In this document: one piece after another, positions 50,940 to 60,012 of the stretch
How positions within the stretch are numbered: the first letter of the stretch is position 1
Layout: each line of letters starts with the position of its first letter
DNA from: Mesorhizobium sp. dw_380
GTDB lineage: Bacteria; Pseudomonadota; Alphaproteobacteria; Rhizobiales; Rhizobiaceae
DNA length: 64,000 bases
NCBI RefSeq assembly: GCF_018588885.1
Contig: NZ_JAFFIW010000025.1
Location: 1-64,000, forward strand
Reading direction: 5' to 3'
Notes under the pieces: model-generated
Told to the model about the DNA's origin: nothing
Database searches by the model: none
Seen by the model: only the letters and a program-made list of their open reading frames with translations
Program-made: the position numbers and the translations under genes

Positions 50940-53378
50940 CTACTGGATGGTGTCGACCGCGTTGGTCGACGAGCCGAAGTCGCCGAGGGTGCGGAACGAC
51001 AGGTTGAAGCCGATGCTCTGCGTCACTTCCCTGGTGTTCAGGTCACGCGACTGCGAGTACGTCATCAGATAGGTGAAGCAGGAATCGTTGTAAGCGAAGC
51101 CGACCCCGTCCTTGACCAGCAGGCTTTCCTGCAGGTCGTAGGTTCCTGTCCCGAACACGCGCCAATTCTCGGCAAGATGCGTGGACGCACCGAGCGTCAC
51201 CTCATGGCGGTCGGTCGTGAAACCATAGAGCGGCTGGGCTTGGATAAAGGCGTATTTGGCGCTGAGTGAGACCGGCAGGCCCGAATAGGCGGCTTTCACC
51301 TCGGCGCGGCGAATCTCGAAGCTTTGTTCATCGAAGCGGCCGCTTACCGAAGCCGCGAACCCATTGGGGCTGTTGATGCCAAAAAGGCCGACATAGTCGG
51401 ACTTGGAGTTTTCAAGCCCTGAATTGGCACCGACATTGACCAGATCCGGCGCGGCGAAGGAGTTCTCGCCGCCAATCTGGTAGGACTGGCCGAAAATGGC
51501 GTTGGTGCCCCAGCCATTGATGTACGAGCCGGAATAGCGCAAGCCGACATTGGCGCGCGAACCGCCTTCCACGCGGTCGTAACCGGAGAACTTGTCGCGT
51601 TCGAACAGGGTGGTCGCATCGAAGACCATGCTCTGGGCGTCTTCGTTGGGGACGGCGAGACCGCCGACATATTGCTCGTTGGGGCGCATAAAGACCTGCG
51701 CCATCGGCTCGAAGACATGGCTGGATCCGCTGGCCATCGAAAACAGCAGCGGCCAACGCATTTCGAGGCCGGCGGTAGCCATGTAGCGGGCGAACGAGGA
51801 GCGCATGTCGTCCTGCTCACCCAAATTCGTCGCCATCTGGTTGATGGCGGCGAGCGAGCCCGATGATGCGTTGAGATAGTCGACGTCGCCCTGCAGCGCC
51901 AGCAAGGGTGTCAGCACCAGCCCGTCGTCGGTGACGAATGTCCGCTTCCACTCGGCCTCGGCGGTGAGGCGCCCGGATTCGCCTTCGATGCCGCGCACGC
52001 GCTGCGTGCCTGAAGCGGGCACGTAAGGGGTGAAATAGGTCTCATCGAGATCGTCGCGACGGATGACCCGCGTATTGACATTGAGCGACAGCTGACCGCC
52101 GGCGACCGACGCGTCGGGAATATAAGCGTAGTCGAGCGACGGCAGCACCCAGGGCTGCTGGCCGCTTCGCGCGGCGATATTGTCGTTCGGCGTATCTTCC
52201 TGAACCTCGAAATGCATGGCGCGCACGTCGAAATAGTTACGGTCGTTGAGACCCGTCAGATAGACCGACGACTGGTGGACGGCGGCATTGTACTTGTTGA
52301 TGTTGTAGGTATTCGAGAAGTTCTTGTCGGTCTGCAGCAGCACGTCCCAGCCGAAATTCCAGCGCTCGTTGATCGCGAACTGCCCCTGCGTGCCCATCAT
52401 GCCGCGGAATTTGTTCGGATCGCCTAACGCGCCCGAATCGACATTGTGGCCGGCGGTGGAGGGGAAAGCGGTGGTATCGAGGAAGGCGTCCGGATCCTGC
52501 TGCTGAATCCCGGCGATCTTCAAACTGTACTCGCCATTGTTGAAGCGCTGTCGCCACTCGGCCTCTCCGAGGAAGCCCTGCTTGGTATAGCCGCTTCCCG
52601 TCACCGTCAGGTCGTATGTCGGCGAAAGTGCGAAATAGTAGGGAATCTTGACGCTGTACCCCAGGTGGCTGTTGTAGCTGATGCTGGGGATCAGGAAGCC
52701 GCTCTTGCGCTTCACCGTCGGGTCGGCGATCTCGAACGCCGGCAGGTAGGCGAGCGGAAAGCCGAAGAATTCGAAATTCGCATTCTCGAAGCGAACCGTC
52801 TTCTTCTCGCCGTTCCAGATGATCTTCCTGGCCTTCACGCGCCATGTCGGCGCCTTGTCGGGCTTGTCCTCGCACGGTTCGCAGGCAGTGTAGACGCCAT
52901 TGTGGAAGGTGGTCAGCACGCCGCCCATGCGTTCGGCGCTTTCGGCGGCGAAATAGGCCTTGTCGATGGTTTCAACGCGCAGCGCGTTGACGAAACCGTC
53001 GGCGAAATCGTCGGTGATGTCGATATGCTGCGAGTTGATCTTGGTGCCGTCGCTGTTGACGATTTCGACATTGCCGCTGGCAACCATCCGCTTGGTGTTG
53101 CGGTTGTATACGACCTTCTGGGCGACGAGGCGGTTGCCGCCATAGTCGATCTGCACGCCGCCGATGGCGGTCACGGTCTGGTTGTCGTTGTTGTACTCCA
53201 GCGTGTCGGCGGCCAGCAGCATCTGCGAGCCGGACGGAACCTTGGCCGCCATATTGCCGACTTCCTGCGCGAGCGCCGGCAACGGCATGCCGCAGGCAAA
53301 CAGGCACGCCAAGGCGCTCGCCGCATAAAGGCGCGCCAAATTGGCCTGCCTGCCGCTGGGCAAAAACGCCTCCCTCAC
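50940..53378 (-). CDS. lptD: LPS-assembly protein LptD
   Basis: An 812-residue outer-membrane beta-barrel protein that inserts lipopolysaccharide in the outer leaflet. Signal peptide (about 15-38), an N-terminal OstA/LptA-like beta-jellyroll (about 55-170), and the LptD C-terminal barrel (about 250-800). PTWRVKARKIIWNGEKKTV and FPLAYLPAFEIADPTVKRKS are family motifs. It starts with GTG overlapping the lptG stop by one base (TAGTG). Confidence 0.95.
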   Translation of the reverse strand: MREAFLPSGRQANLARLYAASALACLFACGMPLPALAQEVGNMAAKVPSGSQMLLAADTLEYNNDNQTVTAIGGVQIDYGGNRLVAQKVVYNRNTKRMVASGNVEIVNSDGTKINSQHIDITDDFADGFVNALRVETIDKAYFAAESAERMGGVLTTFHNGVYTACEPCEDKPDKAPTWRVKARKIIWNGEKKTVRFENANFEFFGFPLAYLPAFEIADPTVKRKSGFLIPSISYNSHLGYSVKIPYYFALSPTYDLTVTGSGYTKQGFLGEAEWRQRFNNGEYSLKIAGIQQQDPDAFLDTTAFPSTAGHNVDSGALGDPNKFRGMMGTQGQFAINERWNFGWDVLLQTDKNFSNTYNINKYNAAVHQSSVYLTGLNDRNYFDVRAMHFEVQEDTPNDNIAARSGQQPWVLPSLDYAYIPDASVAGGQLSLNVNTRVIRRDDLDETYFTPYVPASGTQRVRGIEGESGRLTAEAEWKRTFVTDDGLVLTPLLALQGDVDYLNASSGSLAAINQMATNLGEQDDMRSSFARYMATAGLEMRWPLLFSMASGSSHVFEPMAQVFMRPNEQYVGGLAVPNEDAQSMVFDATTLFERDKFSGYDRVEGGSRANVGLRYSGSYINGWGTNAIFGQSYQIGGENSFAAPDLVNVGANSGLENSKSDYVGLFGINSPNGFAASVSGRFDEQSFEIRRAEVKAAYSGLPVSLSAKYAFIQAQPLYGFTTDRHEVTLGASTHLAENWRVFGTGTYDLQESLLVKDGVGFAYNDSCFTYLMTYSQSRDLNTREVTQSIGFNLSFRTLGDFGSSTNAVDTIQ

Positions 53379-54460
53379 TAGCCGTCTTCCTTGTATAGCA
53401 GGAAAGTCACCCCGAAGAACATAGCTACCACGACCGGTACCGAGGCGGCTATCGCAGTCGGCACGAATCCCGCCACGCCGAACGCCTTCACCAGCACCGA
53501 AACGACATAAAGCAGAAACCCGGCAACGACGCCACCCAGAATCATCGTTGCCGATTGTCCCATCCTCGCAAATCGCATTGAAACTGTTGCCGCAATCAGC
53601 GTCATGGCGACGAGGAGGAACGGCAACGCCACCAGCGAATCAAACTGCATGGCAAACGCATTTGCCTTGAGGCCGAAGGAACGGGCAACCTCGATTTTTC
53701 CGGGCAGGTCGTAGAACGGAATGGTCTCCGGGCGCGCCAGCCGCTCCTGCACGAATTCGGGCCTCAGATTGGTCGGCACACGATCGCTTGCCGTCGGCTG
53801 GATGGTGCCGTTCCTGAAGGTCTTCACATCCTGCAATTCCCAGTAGCCTTCCCGCAGGTAGGCACGCGCGGCGTCCTTGCGTTCGACGATATTGCCTTGC
53901 TGGTCGAGGATGAAAAAGACGGCGTCGGCCATCTCCAGGCCCTGGTTGAGGATGGCCCGCGCGCCGATGATGGTGTCGCCGGAACTGGTTTTCTGGCGAA
54001 TCCACGGGGCGGCATCGGCCGAAACCGTATTTGATTTGCCGGAGCGCAACTGGGTCTCGATCTGCTCGGACAAGGAGAAGGCGTGCGCGGCGAGTGGGTT
54101 GATGAGCCCGACCGACACGATGCCGAACAGCAGCGCTCCGATGCAGCATGGCAAAAGAAATTGCCAGGCGGAAACGCCGGCGGATCGCGCGATGACCAGT
54201 TCGTAGCGGCGGTTGAGTGAAACCAGCGTCGCCATCGCCGAGAACAGGCCGACAAACGGTACCGTCTGCAGCATGATCATTGGCATGCGAAGGCCCGAAA
54301 TGGCCATCGCCGTTCCATAGGTGAAGCCGGGCAGGCCGGTGGTGCGGCCGGACAGTTCCGTGAAATCGATCAGGAACACCAGCGCCAGCAGGCCGATGAA
54401 GAACCAGATGGTGATCGCCACGTAGCGGAAGAAGAAATAACGGCCCAGCGTCCAGCCCAT
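53378..54460 (-). CDS. lptG: LPS export permease LptG
   Basis: A 360-residue inner-membrane permease of the LptB2FG transporter: six helices (three at each end) surround a periplasmic beta-jellyroll (about 120-260). PLAAHAFSLSEQIETQLRSG and ELVIARSAGVSAWQFLLP, coupling helix. Overlaps lptF by one base and lptD by one, so all three are translationally coupled. The LptB ATPase gene is elsewhere. Confidence 0.95.
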   Translation of the reverse strand: MGWTLGRYFFFRYVAITIWFFIGLLALVFLIDFTELSGRTTGLPGFTYGTAMAISGLRMPMIMLQTVPFVGLFSAMATLVSLNRRYELVIARSAGVSAWQFLLPCCIGALLFGIVSVGLINPLAAHAFSLSEQIETQLRSGKSNTVSADAAPWIRQKTSSGDTIIGARAILNQGLEMADAVFFILDQQGNIVERKDAARAYLREGYWELQDVKTFRNGTIQPTASDRVPTNLRPEFVQERLARPETIPFYDLPGKIEVARSFGLKANAFAMQFDSLVALPFLLVAMTLIAATVSMRFARMGQSATMILGGVVAGFLLYVVSVLVKAFGVAGFVPTAIAASVPVVVAMFFGVTFLLYKEDG

Positions 54461-55662
54461 CAGCCCGCTCCCTGACCTGAGGTGCCGCGCCTGGACAAAC
54501 GCAATTTGAGAGCATTCCAGCCGTCACCGGCGCGGCTGGCCAGATTTGTTATCCAGTCCGCCCAGGCCACCGGCAACTCCATGGTCCGATTGGAGACGAT
54601 GAACCAGATCGCCACGGCGGAAGCCGCGATCGGCACGCCATAGACCATATAGGAGTATTGCGGAATCTCATCGGCCTTGCTGGCGGCGAAGAAACCCAGC
54701 CAGCGCACGAACAGGGATATGGCGATTGCCGTGATCAAAGGATTGACGCGCGCCTCGCGGTGGGAGCGCGCGTCGCCCGCGACCGCGAGTGCGATCAGCG
54801 CGAAGACCATGGAATAGGTCCATTCCGAAAACCGCTGGTCGATCTCGGCCCGGTATTCCTGGGGCCTTTGCTGAAAATTCTTGTCGTTGGCGCTTGGATT
54901 GAGCAGGTACTGGGTTGTCTGGTCCTTCGGCAGGAGCGTCACTTCGGAAGCCGCCGCCATGAAGGCCGACATGTCGAAGGCATAGGAGGTGAACCGGATG
55001 ACACTGAGGTCACCGGTCAATGTTTTGCGGTGAATGACGCCGTCATTCATCATCAGCACCTTTTCGCCACCGCGTTCGACGATGCTGCCGGTCTTGGCGT
55101 AGTAGACGAGATTGACGCCTTCCTCGCGCGAATCGGCGACGAAGATACCGCCCAGCCGATTGTCTGGAAGCCGCTCGCCAATCTGCAGGAACAGCCCGTC
55201 CTCGATCTTGCGGAAGGTGCCTTCCTGGATGATCAGCGACAACAGGTCGGCGCGCGACTCCGCCACCAAGGCGCGGTTCTTCTGCCGCGCGTAGGGGTCG
55301 ATGCCGTTGTCGACGGCAAAGGAAAAGACGCTGGCCGCAAGGGCGAGGAGCATGATCGGCCGCACGATCGTCCAGCGCGAGGCGCCCGCGGCGTTGACGA
55401 CGGCGAGTTCGGAATCCGAATTCATGACACTGAGTGTCTGGGCGACCGCCACCACCAGCGCGAAAGGCACGACGATCGGGATGATCGAGGGAAGAATGAG
55501 GGAGGCAACCTCGAAGAAGGTCAGCGACGACTGGCCACTGTCGGTGACCAGATCGATCTTGGCCAGCACCTGCGTGGTCCACACGATGGCCAGCGTCCAG
55601 ACCAGCGCTGCCATGAAGACCACGAAAGCGCGGCGCATGATGTAGCGTTCAACGACCTTCAT
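54460..55662 (-). CDS. lptF: LPS export permease LptF
   Basis: A 400-residue partner of LptG; six helices with a periplasmic domain. MKVVERYIMRRAFVVFMAAL is the typical N-terminus and NSDSELAVVNAAGASRW the coupling helix that meets LptB. It starts the lptF-lptG-lptD run. The C-terminal 40 residues are an added soluble tail. The promoter lies in the 357-bp gap to pepA. Confidence 0.95.
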   Translation of the reverse strand: MKVVERYIMRRAFVVFMAALVWTLAIVWTTQVLAKIDLVTDSGQSSLTFFEVASLILPSIIPIVVPFALVVAVAQTLSVMNSDSELAVVNAAGASRWTIVRPIMLLALAASVFSFAVDNGIDPYARQKNRALVAESRADLLSLIIQEGTFRKIEDGLFLQIGERLPDNRLGGIFVADSREEGVNLVYYAKTGSIVERGGEKVLMMNDGVIHRKTLTGDLSVIRFTSYAFDMSAFMAAASEVTLLPKDQTTQYLLNPSANDKNFQQRPQEYRAEIDQRFSEWTYSMVFALIALAVAGDARSHREARVNPLITAIAISLFVRWLGFFAASKADEIPQYSYMVYGVPIAASAVAIWFIVSNRTMELPVAWADWITNLASRAGDGWNALKLRLSRRGTSGQGAG

Positions 55663-56019
55663 GAAGGCTTTACTCGATTTTCTCGAACGGCATCATGCCA
55701 CCACGTTAAGGGTAGCTGTCCGGCGACGGCCGCACAACTGGCTCCGATGGGCTCGAACAGGCAGGCGATCCGGTTCCCGTCCCACGTCGCATGCCGCAAT
55801 GGGCGGAGTGTCGGCGTGAATGGATAAGAAAGGGCGAACATCGATGGTTAACAACAGGTTGCGGCATGAAGCGGGGCCGTGCCGCGACGAATCGCCATCG
55901 ATTCCATGTGTCATATGGGTAGCCATTTTGGCAAAGTCTTGCCAAATGCCGGAAAACGACCAAATGTCGCGGATCGCTTCCCTCGCGCATCATCGCGCAA
56001 TCCCCGAAAGCAGGACATG
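55663..56019. other. 357-bp divergent intergenic region, lptF / pepA
   Basis: Promoters of lptF (minus) and pepA (plus) must lie here. A perfect 8-bp inverted repeat, TTTGGCAA-AGTC-TTGCCAAA (55927-55946), is the only strong structure. The frame in phase with pepA is open up to 55879 but lacks family similarity. No gene seen. Confidence 0.55.
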
Positions 56020-57531
56020 ATGAATCCGAGACCATCGATCGCCTTTGCAAAATTCGCCGCGCCTCAGACGGCGGCGAACAGGAAGGGCACGGTCTTCGTG
56101 CTGTCGGCGAATGACGATGGCCTGAGCGAAAACGCCCGGGCTTATGATCCGGGCAAGACGCTGGAACGCGCTTTCCCAGTCGCCGAGTTCACGGGCAAGT
56201 TCGCCGGCGTCGTCGAAGTTCTGGCGCCGCAAGGAACGTCGCTCGACAGGTTGGTCGCGATCGGCGCCGGCAAGGCGGCGGGGCTCGATGAATATGCCTG
56301 GCTGAAGCTGGGCGGCACCATCGCAGCGTCGCTGCGAAAGGCAGCCGACGTGGCTGTGGTGCTCGACCTGGCCGGCGCCTCGGCCGATGGCAAGGATGCC
56401 GCCAACCTCGCGGCGGGTATTCTCCTGCGCAGCTATTCCTTCGACAAGTATAAAACCAGGAAGGACAAGGAAGACGCCAAGGCCGATCCGAAAAAGCCGG
56501 TCAAGGTAACCATCCATACCGCCGACCCGGCAGGCGCCAGGAAGGCCTTCGCGGATGCCGAGGCGGTGGTCGACGGCGTGCTTCTGGCGCGCGATCTGGT
56601 CAACGAACCGGCAAATGTGCTGGGACCGGTCGAGTTCGCGGCCCGCGCCAAGGAACTCGAGGCGCTGGGCGTCAAGGTCGAGATCCTGGCCGAAAAGGAG
56701 ATGAAGAAGCTCGGCATGGGCTCGCTGCTCGGCGTCGCCCAGGGCTCGCCTCGCGGCGCCCGCATGGCGATCATGCAGTGGAACGGCGGCAAACCCAAGG
56801 ACGGCCCGATCGCCTTCGTCGGCAAGGGCGTCACCTTCGACACCGGCGGCAATTCGATCAAGCCGGCGTCGGGCATGGAGGATATGAAGGGCGATATGGG
56901 CGGTGCCGCCGCGGTAACCGGGCTGATGCATGCCTTGGCCGCGCGCAAGGCGAAGGCCAATGTCGTCGGCATCATCGGCCTTGTCGAAAATGCCGTCGAT
57001 GGCCATGCCCAGCGCCCAGGCGACATCGTCACCTCGATGTCGGGTCAGACCATCGAGGTGCTCAACACCGATGCCGAGGGGCGCCTCGTGCTGGCCGACG
57101 CGCTGTGGTACTGCAACGACCGCTTCGAGCCGAAATTCATGGTCAATTTGGCGACGCTGACCGGCGCCATCATGGTTGCGCTCGGTCTGCACCATGCAGG
57201 CCTGTTCTCCAACAATGACGAATTGGCGCAAAGGCTGGCGGCGGCGGGACAGGCGACGCAGGAGCGGCTGTGGCGCATGCCGCTCGGCAGCGAATACGAC
57301 AAGCTGATCGATTCCAAGAATGCCGACATGAAGAACATCGGCGGCCGTTACGGCGGCGCGATCATCGCCGCGCAGTTCCTGCAGCGCTTTGTCAAGGATA
57401 CGCCCTGGGCGCATCTCGACATCGCCGGCACAGCGATGGGTTCGCCGTCGAGCGAGATCAACCAGTCATGGGGTTCAGGCTTCGGCGTGCGGCTGCTCGA
57501 CCGGCTGGTGCGCGATCACTACGAGAGCTGA
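56020..57531 (+). CDS. pepA: Leucyl aminopeptidase (M17)
   Basis: A 503-residue two-metal aminopeptidase. VGKGVTFDTGGNSIKPASGM (Lys and Asp metal ligands) and the signature NTDAEGRLVLADAL are intact. PepA forms hexamers; in some bacteria it also binds DNA. The start at 56020 follows agga by 4 bp; ATG at 56017 overlaps it. Coupled with holC 9 bp downstream, a conserved pairing. Confidence 0.95.
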   Translation: MNPRPSIAFAKFAAPQTAANRKGTVFVLSANDDGLSENARAYDPGKTLERAFPVAEFTGKFAGVVEVLAPQGTSLDRLVAIGAGKAAGLDEYAWLKLGGTIAASLRKAADVAVVLDLAGASADGKDAANLAAGILLRSYSFDKYKTRKDKEDAKADPKKPVKVTIHTADPAGARKAFADAEAVVDGVLLARDLVNEPANVLGPVEFAARAKELEALGVKVEILAEKEMKKLGMGSLLGVAQGSPRGARMAIMQWNGGKPKDGPIAFVGKGVTFDTGGNSIKPASGMEDMKGDMGGAAAVTGLMHALAARKAKANVVGIIGLVENAVDGHAQRPGDIVTSMSGQTIEVLNTDAEGRLVLADALWYCNDRFEPKFMVNLATLTGAIMVALGLHHAGLFSNNDELAQRLAAAGQATQERLWRMPLGSEYDKLIDSKNADMKNIGGRYGGAIIAAQFLQRFVKDTPWAHLDIAGTAMGSPSSEINQSWGSGFGVRLLDRLVRDHYES

Positions 57532-57540
57532 CCTCGATCC

Positions 57541-57990
57541 ATGGCCGATGTGCTGTTCTACCATCTGACCGAATCGACGCTGGAGGATGCGCTGCCTGGC
57601 CTGCTCGAGCGCAGCGTCGATCGTGGCTGGCGCGCCGTGGTGCAGACCGGCACCGAGGAGCGGCGCGACGCGCTCGACCAGCATCTGTGGACCTTCCGCG
57701 ATGATTCGTTTCTGGCGCACGCGTCCGATCGCGAGGCTTATCCCGGCGAACAACCGATCCTGTTGACCACCGGCGACGGCAATCCAAACGAGGCCAGGAT
57801 AAGGTTCCTCGTCGACGGAGCGGTGCCGCCCGACCTTGCCGGTTACGAGCGTGCCGTGTTCCTGTTCGACGGCCATGACGCCGCCCAGGTCGAGGCGGCC
57901 CGGGCGCATTGGAAGACAATGAAAGACGCGGGCCACGCCGTGACCTATTGGCAGCAGACGTCGGACCGCCGCTGGGAGCGCAAGGCCTGA
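57541..57990 (+). CDS. holC: DNA polymerase III subunit chi
   Basis: A 149-residue clamp-loader accessory protein that contacts SSB. MADVLFYHLTESTLEDALPG and the central LWTFRDDSFLAHASD segment match HolC. It follows pepA by 9 bp. Good operon context; the 154 bp after it contain a tandem repeat. Confidence 0.93.
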   Translation: MADVLFYHLTESTLEDALPGLLERSVDRGWRAVVQTGTEERRDALDQHLWTFRDDSFLAHASDREAYPGEQPILLTTGDGNPNEARIRFLVDGAVPPDLAGYERAVFLFDGHDAAQVEAARAHWKTMKDAGHAVTYWQQTSDRRWERKA

Positions 57991-58081
57991 AGAAGGCCGC
58001 GCCTTCGACGCTACATCAGCGGTTGAGAGATGGCAGCGACGACCCGCAAACCGGGTCATCGCTATTTGCGTTTTCGTAACT

Positions 58082-58172
58082 GTCCGCCCATTTCCTCCTT
58101 GCCTGCAGGCTTACTGCCCGCCCATTTCCTTCTTGCCGGAGGGCTTACTGCCCGCCCATTTCCTTCTTGAAC
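58082..58172. repeat. 34-bp tandem repeat, nearly three copies
   Basis: Units at 58082-58115, 58116-58149 and a partial at 58150-58172, core gcccgcccatttccttcttg. The last 20 bp of the neighbouring minus-strand gene are inside the array, so it looks like a local duplication of the gene's 3' end. The 34-bp period does not keep the reading frame. Confidence 0.88.
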
Positions 58173-58615
58173 GTGTCGAAATCGACCTGCATGCCATTGA
58201 AGATGGTGCTCCAGTGGCGGGTCAGCGCGGCCATCGCCACGGCTTCCTGGATCTCCTCGTCGGTGGCGCCGGCGCGCTTGGCATCCTGCGTGTCCGACCA
58301 GATGCAATAGGTGCACGGAATCTGCGCCGCCACCGCCAGCGAGATCAGCGACTTGACCTTCGGCGGCAGCGCCGTCTTTTCGCTGAGCTCGATGGCCTTG
58401 ACCTCAGCCCATGCTCCGGGCAGACCGGATTTCGGAAATTGCTTCACAAAGCTCGGCACGCCGCCCATGGTCGACTGAATGTCCTTGATTGTCGCATCAT
58501 AGTCGTCGGCGTGCACGGGCGCCGTGGCGAGCGAGAGGATGCAGGCCGAAGCGGCGAGCAGGGACGCATGGCGGATGGAAGAATGTATGGATGAAAGACT
58601 GCGATAGGCAGACAT
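58145..58615 (-). CDS. Carboxymuconolactone decarboxylase-family protein, exported
   Basis: A 156-residue protein with a predicted signal peptide (about 15-36, cut after PVHA). The CMD/AhpD-like domain carries a CTYCIWSD motif, the CxxC peroxidatic pair of AhpD-type proteins. Periplasmic AhpD-like proteins are unusual; it may act as a thiol peroxidase or reductase partner. The start has agaggagaaa before it. A TetR gene diverges 85 bp away with a double operator between. Its 3' end is duplicated in a tandem repeat. Confidence 0.83.
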   Translation of the reverse strand: MSAYRSLSSIHSSIRHASLLAASACILSLATAPVHADDYDATIKDIQSTMGGVPSFVKQFPKSGLPGAWAEVKAIELSEKTALPPKVKSLISLAVAAQIPCTYCIWSDTQDAKRAGATDEEIQEAVAMAALTRHWSTIFNGMQVDFDTFKKEMGGQ

Positions 58616-58640
58616 GGTTTTCTCCTCTGGTCTTCGTTAG

Positions 58641-58685
58641 CCTTACGATGTAAGGTGACGTGGAAAATGAACCTTACAGTGTAAG
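58641..58685. promoter_or_regulatory. Two TetR-type operators in a divergent promoter
   Basis: CCTTAC-GAT-GTAAGG (58641-58655) and CTTAC-AGT-GTAAG (58673-58685) are the same inverted repeat with reversed centres, 31 bp apart centre to centre (about three helical turns). The first lies nearer the exported protein, the second 15 bp before the TetR ATG. One repressor controlling both genes is the likely reading. Confidence 0.75.
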
Positions 58686-58700
58686 TTGTCAAGCGGCGCC

Positions 58701-59378
58701 ATGGACTCATCGATCAAAAAAAAGCGAGCGCGCGGGCGGCTGTCCCGCGAGATGATCGAGGACGCGGCCTTCGAAGTGATCGAGCGGGAGGGGCTTTCCG
58801 GCTTTTCGATGCGCAAGCTCGCGGCCGCCCTCGGCTGCGAAGCGATGAGCATCTATCATCACTTCCCGTCGCAAGCGCATCTCTATGAAGCGCTGGTCGA
58901 TCGACAGGTCAGCACGATGGTGATTCCCGACGACAGCATGCCTTGGCGCGAGAGAATCCGTATCGCGATGCAGGAGTTCCGTCGTATCGCGACAGAGCAT
59001 CCGGCCTTCGCGCCGTTCCTTGTCGTCTACCGGATGAATTCGCCGCCCTGTCTTGCCATGTTGAATGGCGTCATCGGCCTGTTCGAGGCAGGCGGCTTCG
59101 GTCCGGAAGTCAGCGCCCGGCTGTTCCGCACCGCCAGCTATTATCTGTCTGGTGCGATCCTCGACGAAACCGCGGGCTACGCCAAGGGGCCTTCGGCCGT
59201 AACCACCGTCGGCGACGAGCGGCTGGCGAAGGATTTTCCCAGCGTCATGAGAGCTGGAGCCTATTTCGGCACCGCTGGTTTCGACAAAACGTTCGAGATT
59301 GGTCTCGACATGCTGCTGGACGAGATGGAACGCCTGCGCGAGGGTGCCAACGCAAGCCCGCTGTCCGGCAAGGGGTGA
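58701..59378 (+). CDS. TetR-family transcriptional regulator
   Basis: A 225-residue repressor. The helix-turn-helix (about 17-62; SREMIEDAAFEVIEREG, FSMRKLAAALGCEAMSIYHHF) is normal; a TetR_C-type ligand domain follows. The ATG at 58701 gives MDSSIKKKRARGRL. It diverges from the CMD-like gene and two palindromes lie between them, so it probably represses that gene and itself. It lies 19 bp before the next gene. Confidence 0.9.
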   Translation: MDSSIKKKRARGRLSREMIEDAAFEVIEREGLSGFSMRKLAAALGCEAMSIYHHFPSQAHLYEALVDRQVSTMVIPDDSMPWRERIRIAMQEFRRIATEHPAFAPFLVVYRMNSPPCLAMLNGVIGLFEAGGFGPEVSARLFRTASYYLSGAILDETAGYAKGPSAVTTVGDERLAKDFPSVMRAGAYFGTAGFDKTFEIGLDMLLDEMERLREGANASPLSGKG

Positions 59379-59397
59379 TTGCAAGGTGGCTGCCTGG

Positions 59398-60012
59398 ATG
59401 CGCGTTCTATTTGTTCTGATCCTGCTCGCCGGCGCCGGCATTGGCGTCATCTATCCCTGGGCGATGACCAATTTTTCCGGTCGCGAGATCGGCGCCTGGC
59501 GTGTTTATGAACAAGGCCGCTTCAAGCCGCTGACCGTGTCGCTCTCAGGCCGCGATGCACCGGTGCGGGTGCTGGTGGACCTCACCGCGAGGGCCGAGCG
59601 CATCGTTTCGCAGCAGCGCACGGTGCTGACGCTGACCGCCGCCACCAACGGCCGCACGGTGCTTGCCTCGACGCTGCAGTTCAACCATGTGGACAATCCG
59701 CGCCAGGCCAGTCCTCAGCTGCCCGACAAGATCTTTCGCGACGAGGCCGGCTTGATTTCGACTGTCGGCCCTGGCCCCTATGTCTTCACCGTTGGCCCGG
59801 GCGATGCCGAGGATATCCCGATGCGGGCGGTCGATCTGATCTTGCGTTCCGGTGTCGGCGACACCGACGGACGTGCGCGGCCGGTCGGTTTCTCCCTGAT
59901 GGCGATCGGTTTGATCGGCTTTCTGCTGTCCCTGCGTTCCGGCGGCGGCGGCCGGCCGGAAAATCCGAACTCGCAACCGCCGCCGCCGCGCTGGGGCAGG
60001 GGGCCCAAGTGA
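59398..60012 (+). CDS. Conserved hypothetical membrane protein
   Basis: A 204-residue protein with one N-terminal helix (MRVLFVLILLAGAGIGVIY) and one near the C-terminus (VGFSLMAIGLIGFLLSL), and a 140-residue periplasmic-like beta-rich part between. The Pro/Arg tail (NSQPPPPRWGRG) is cytosolic. Its stop overlaps the rlmJ GTG start by 4 bp. No family I can name. GTG at 59386 would be an alternative start. Confidence 0.75.
   Translation: MRVLFVLILLAGAGIGVIYPWAMTNFSGREIGAWRVYEQGRFKPLTVSLSGRDAPVRVLVDLTARAERIVSQQRTVLTLTAATNGRTVLASTLQFNHVDNPRQASPQLPDKIFRDEAGLISTVGPGPYVFTVGPGDAEDIPMRAVDLILRSGVGDTDGRARPVGFSLMAIGLIGFLLSLRSGGGGRPENPNSQPPPPRWGRGPK

Noticed and set aside
55927..55946. Sigma-54 promoter (TTGGCA...TTGC)
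   Set aside because: The GG-to-GC spacing is 9, not 10, bases and the match comes from the palindrome itself.
58082..58172. CRISPR array
   Set aside because: Units are contiguous without spacers and overlap a coding sequence.
58062..58316. Separate 84-codon frame covering the repeat
   Set aside because: Out of frame with the CMD-like domain; opened only by the tandem repeat.
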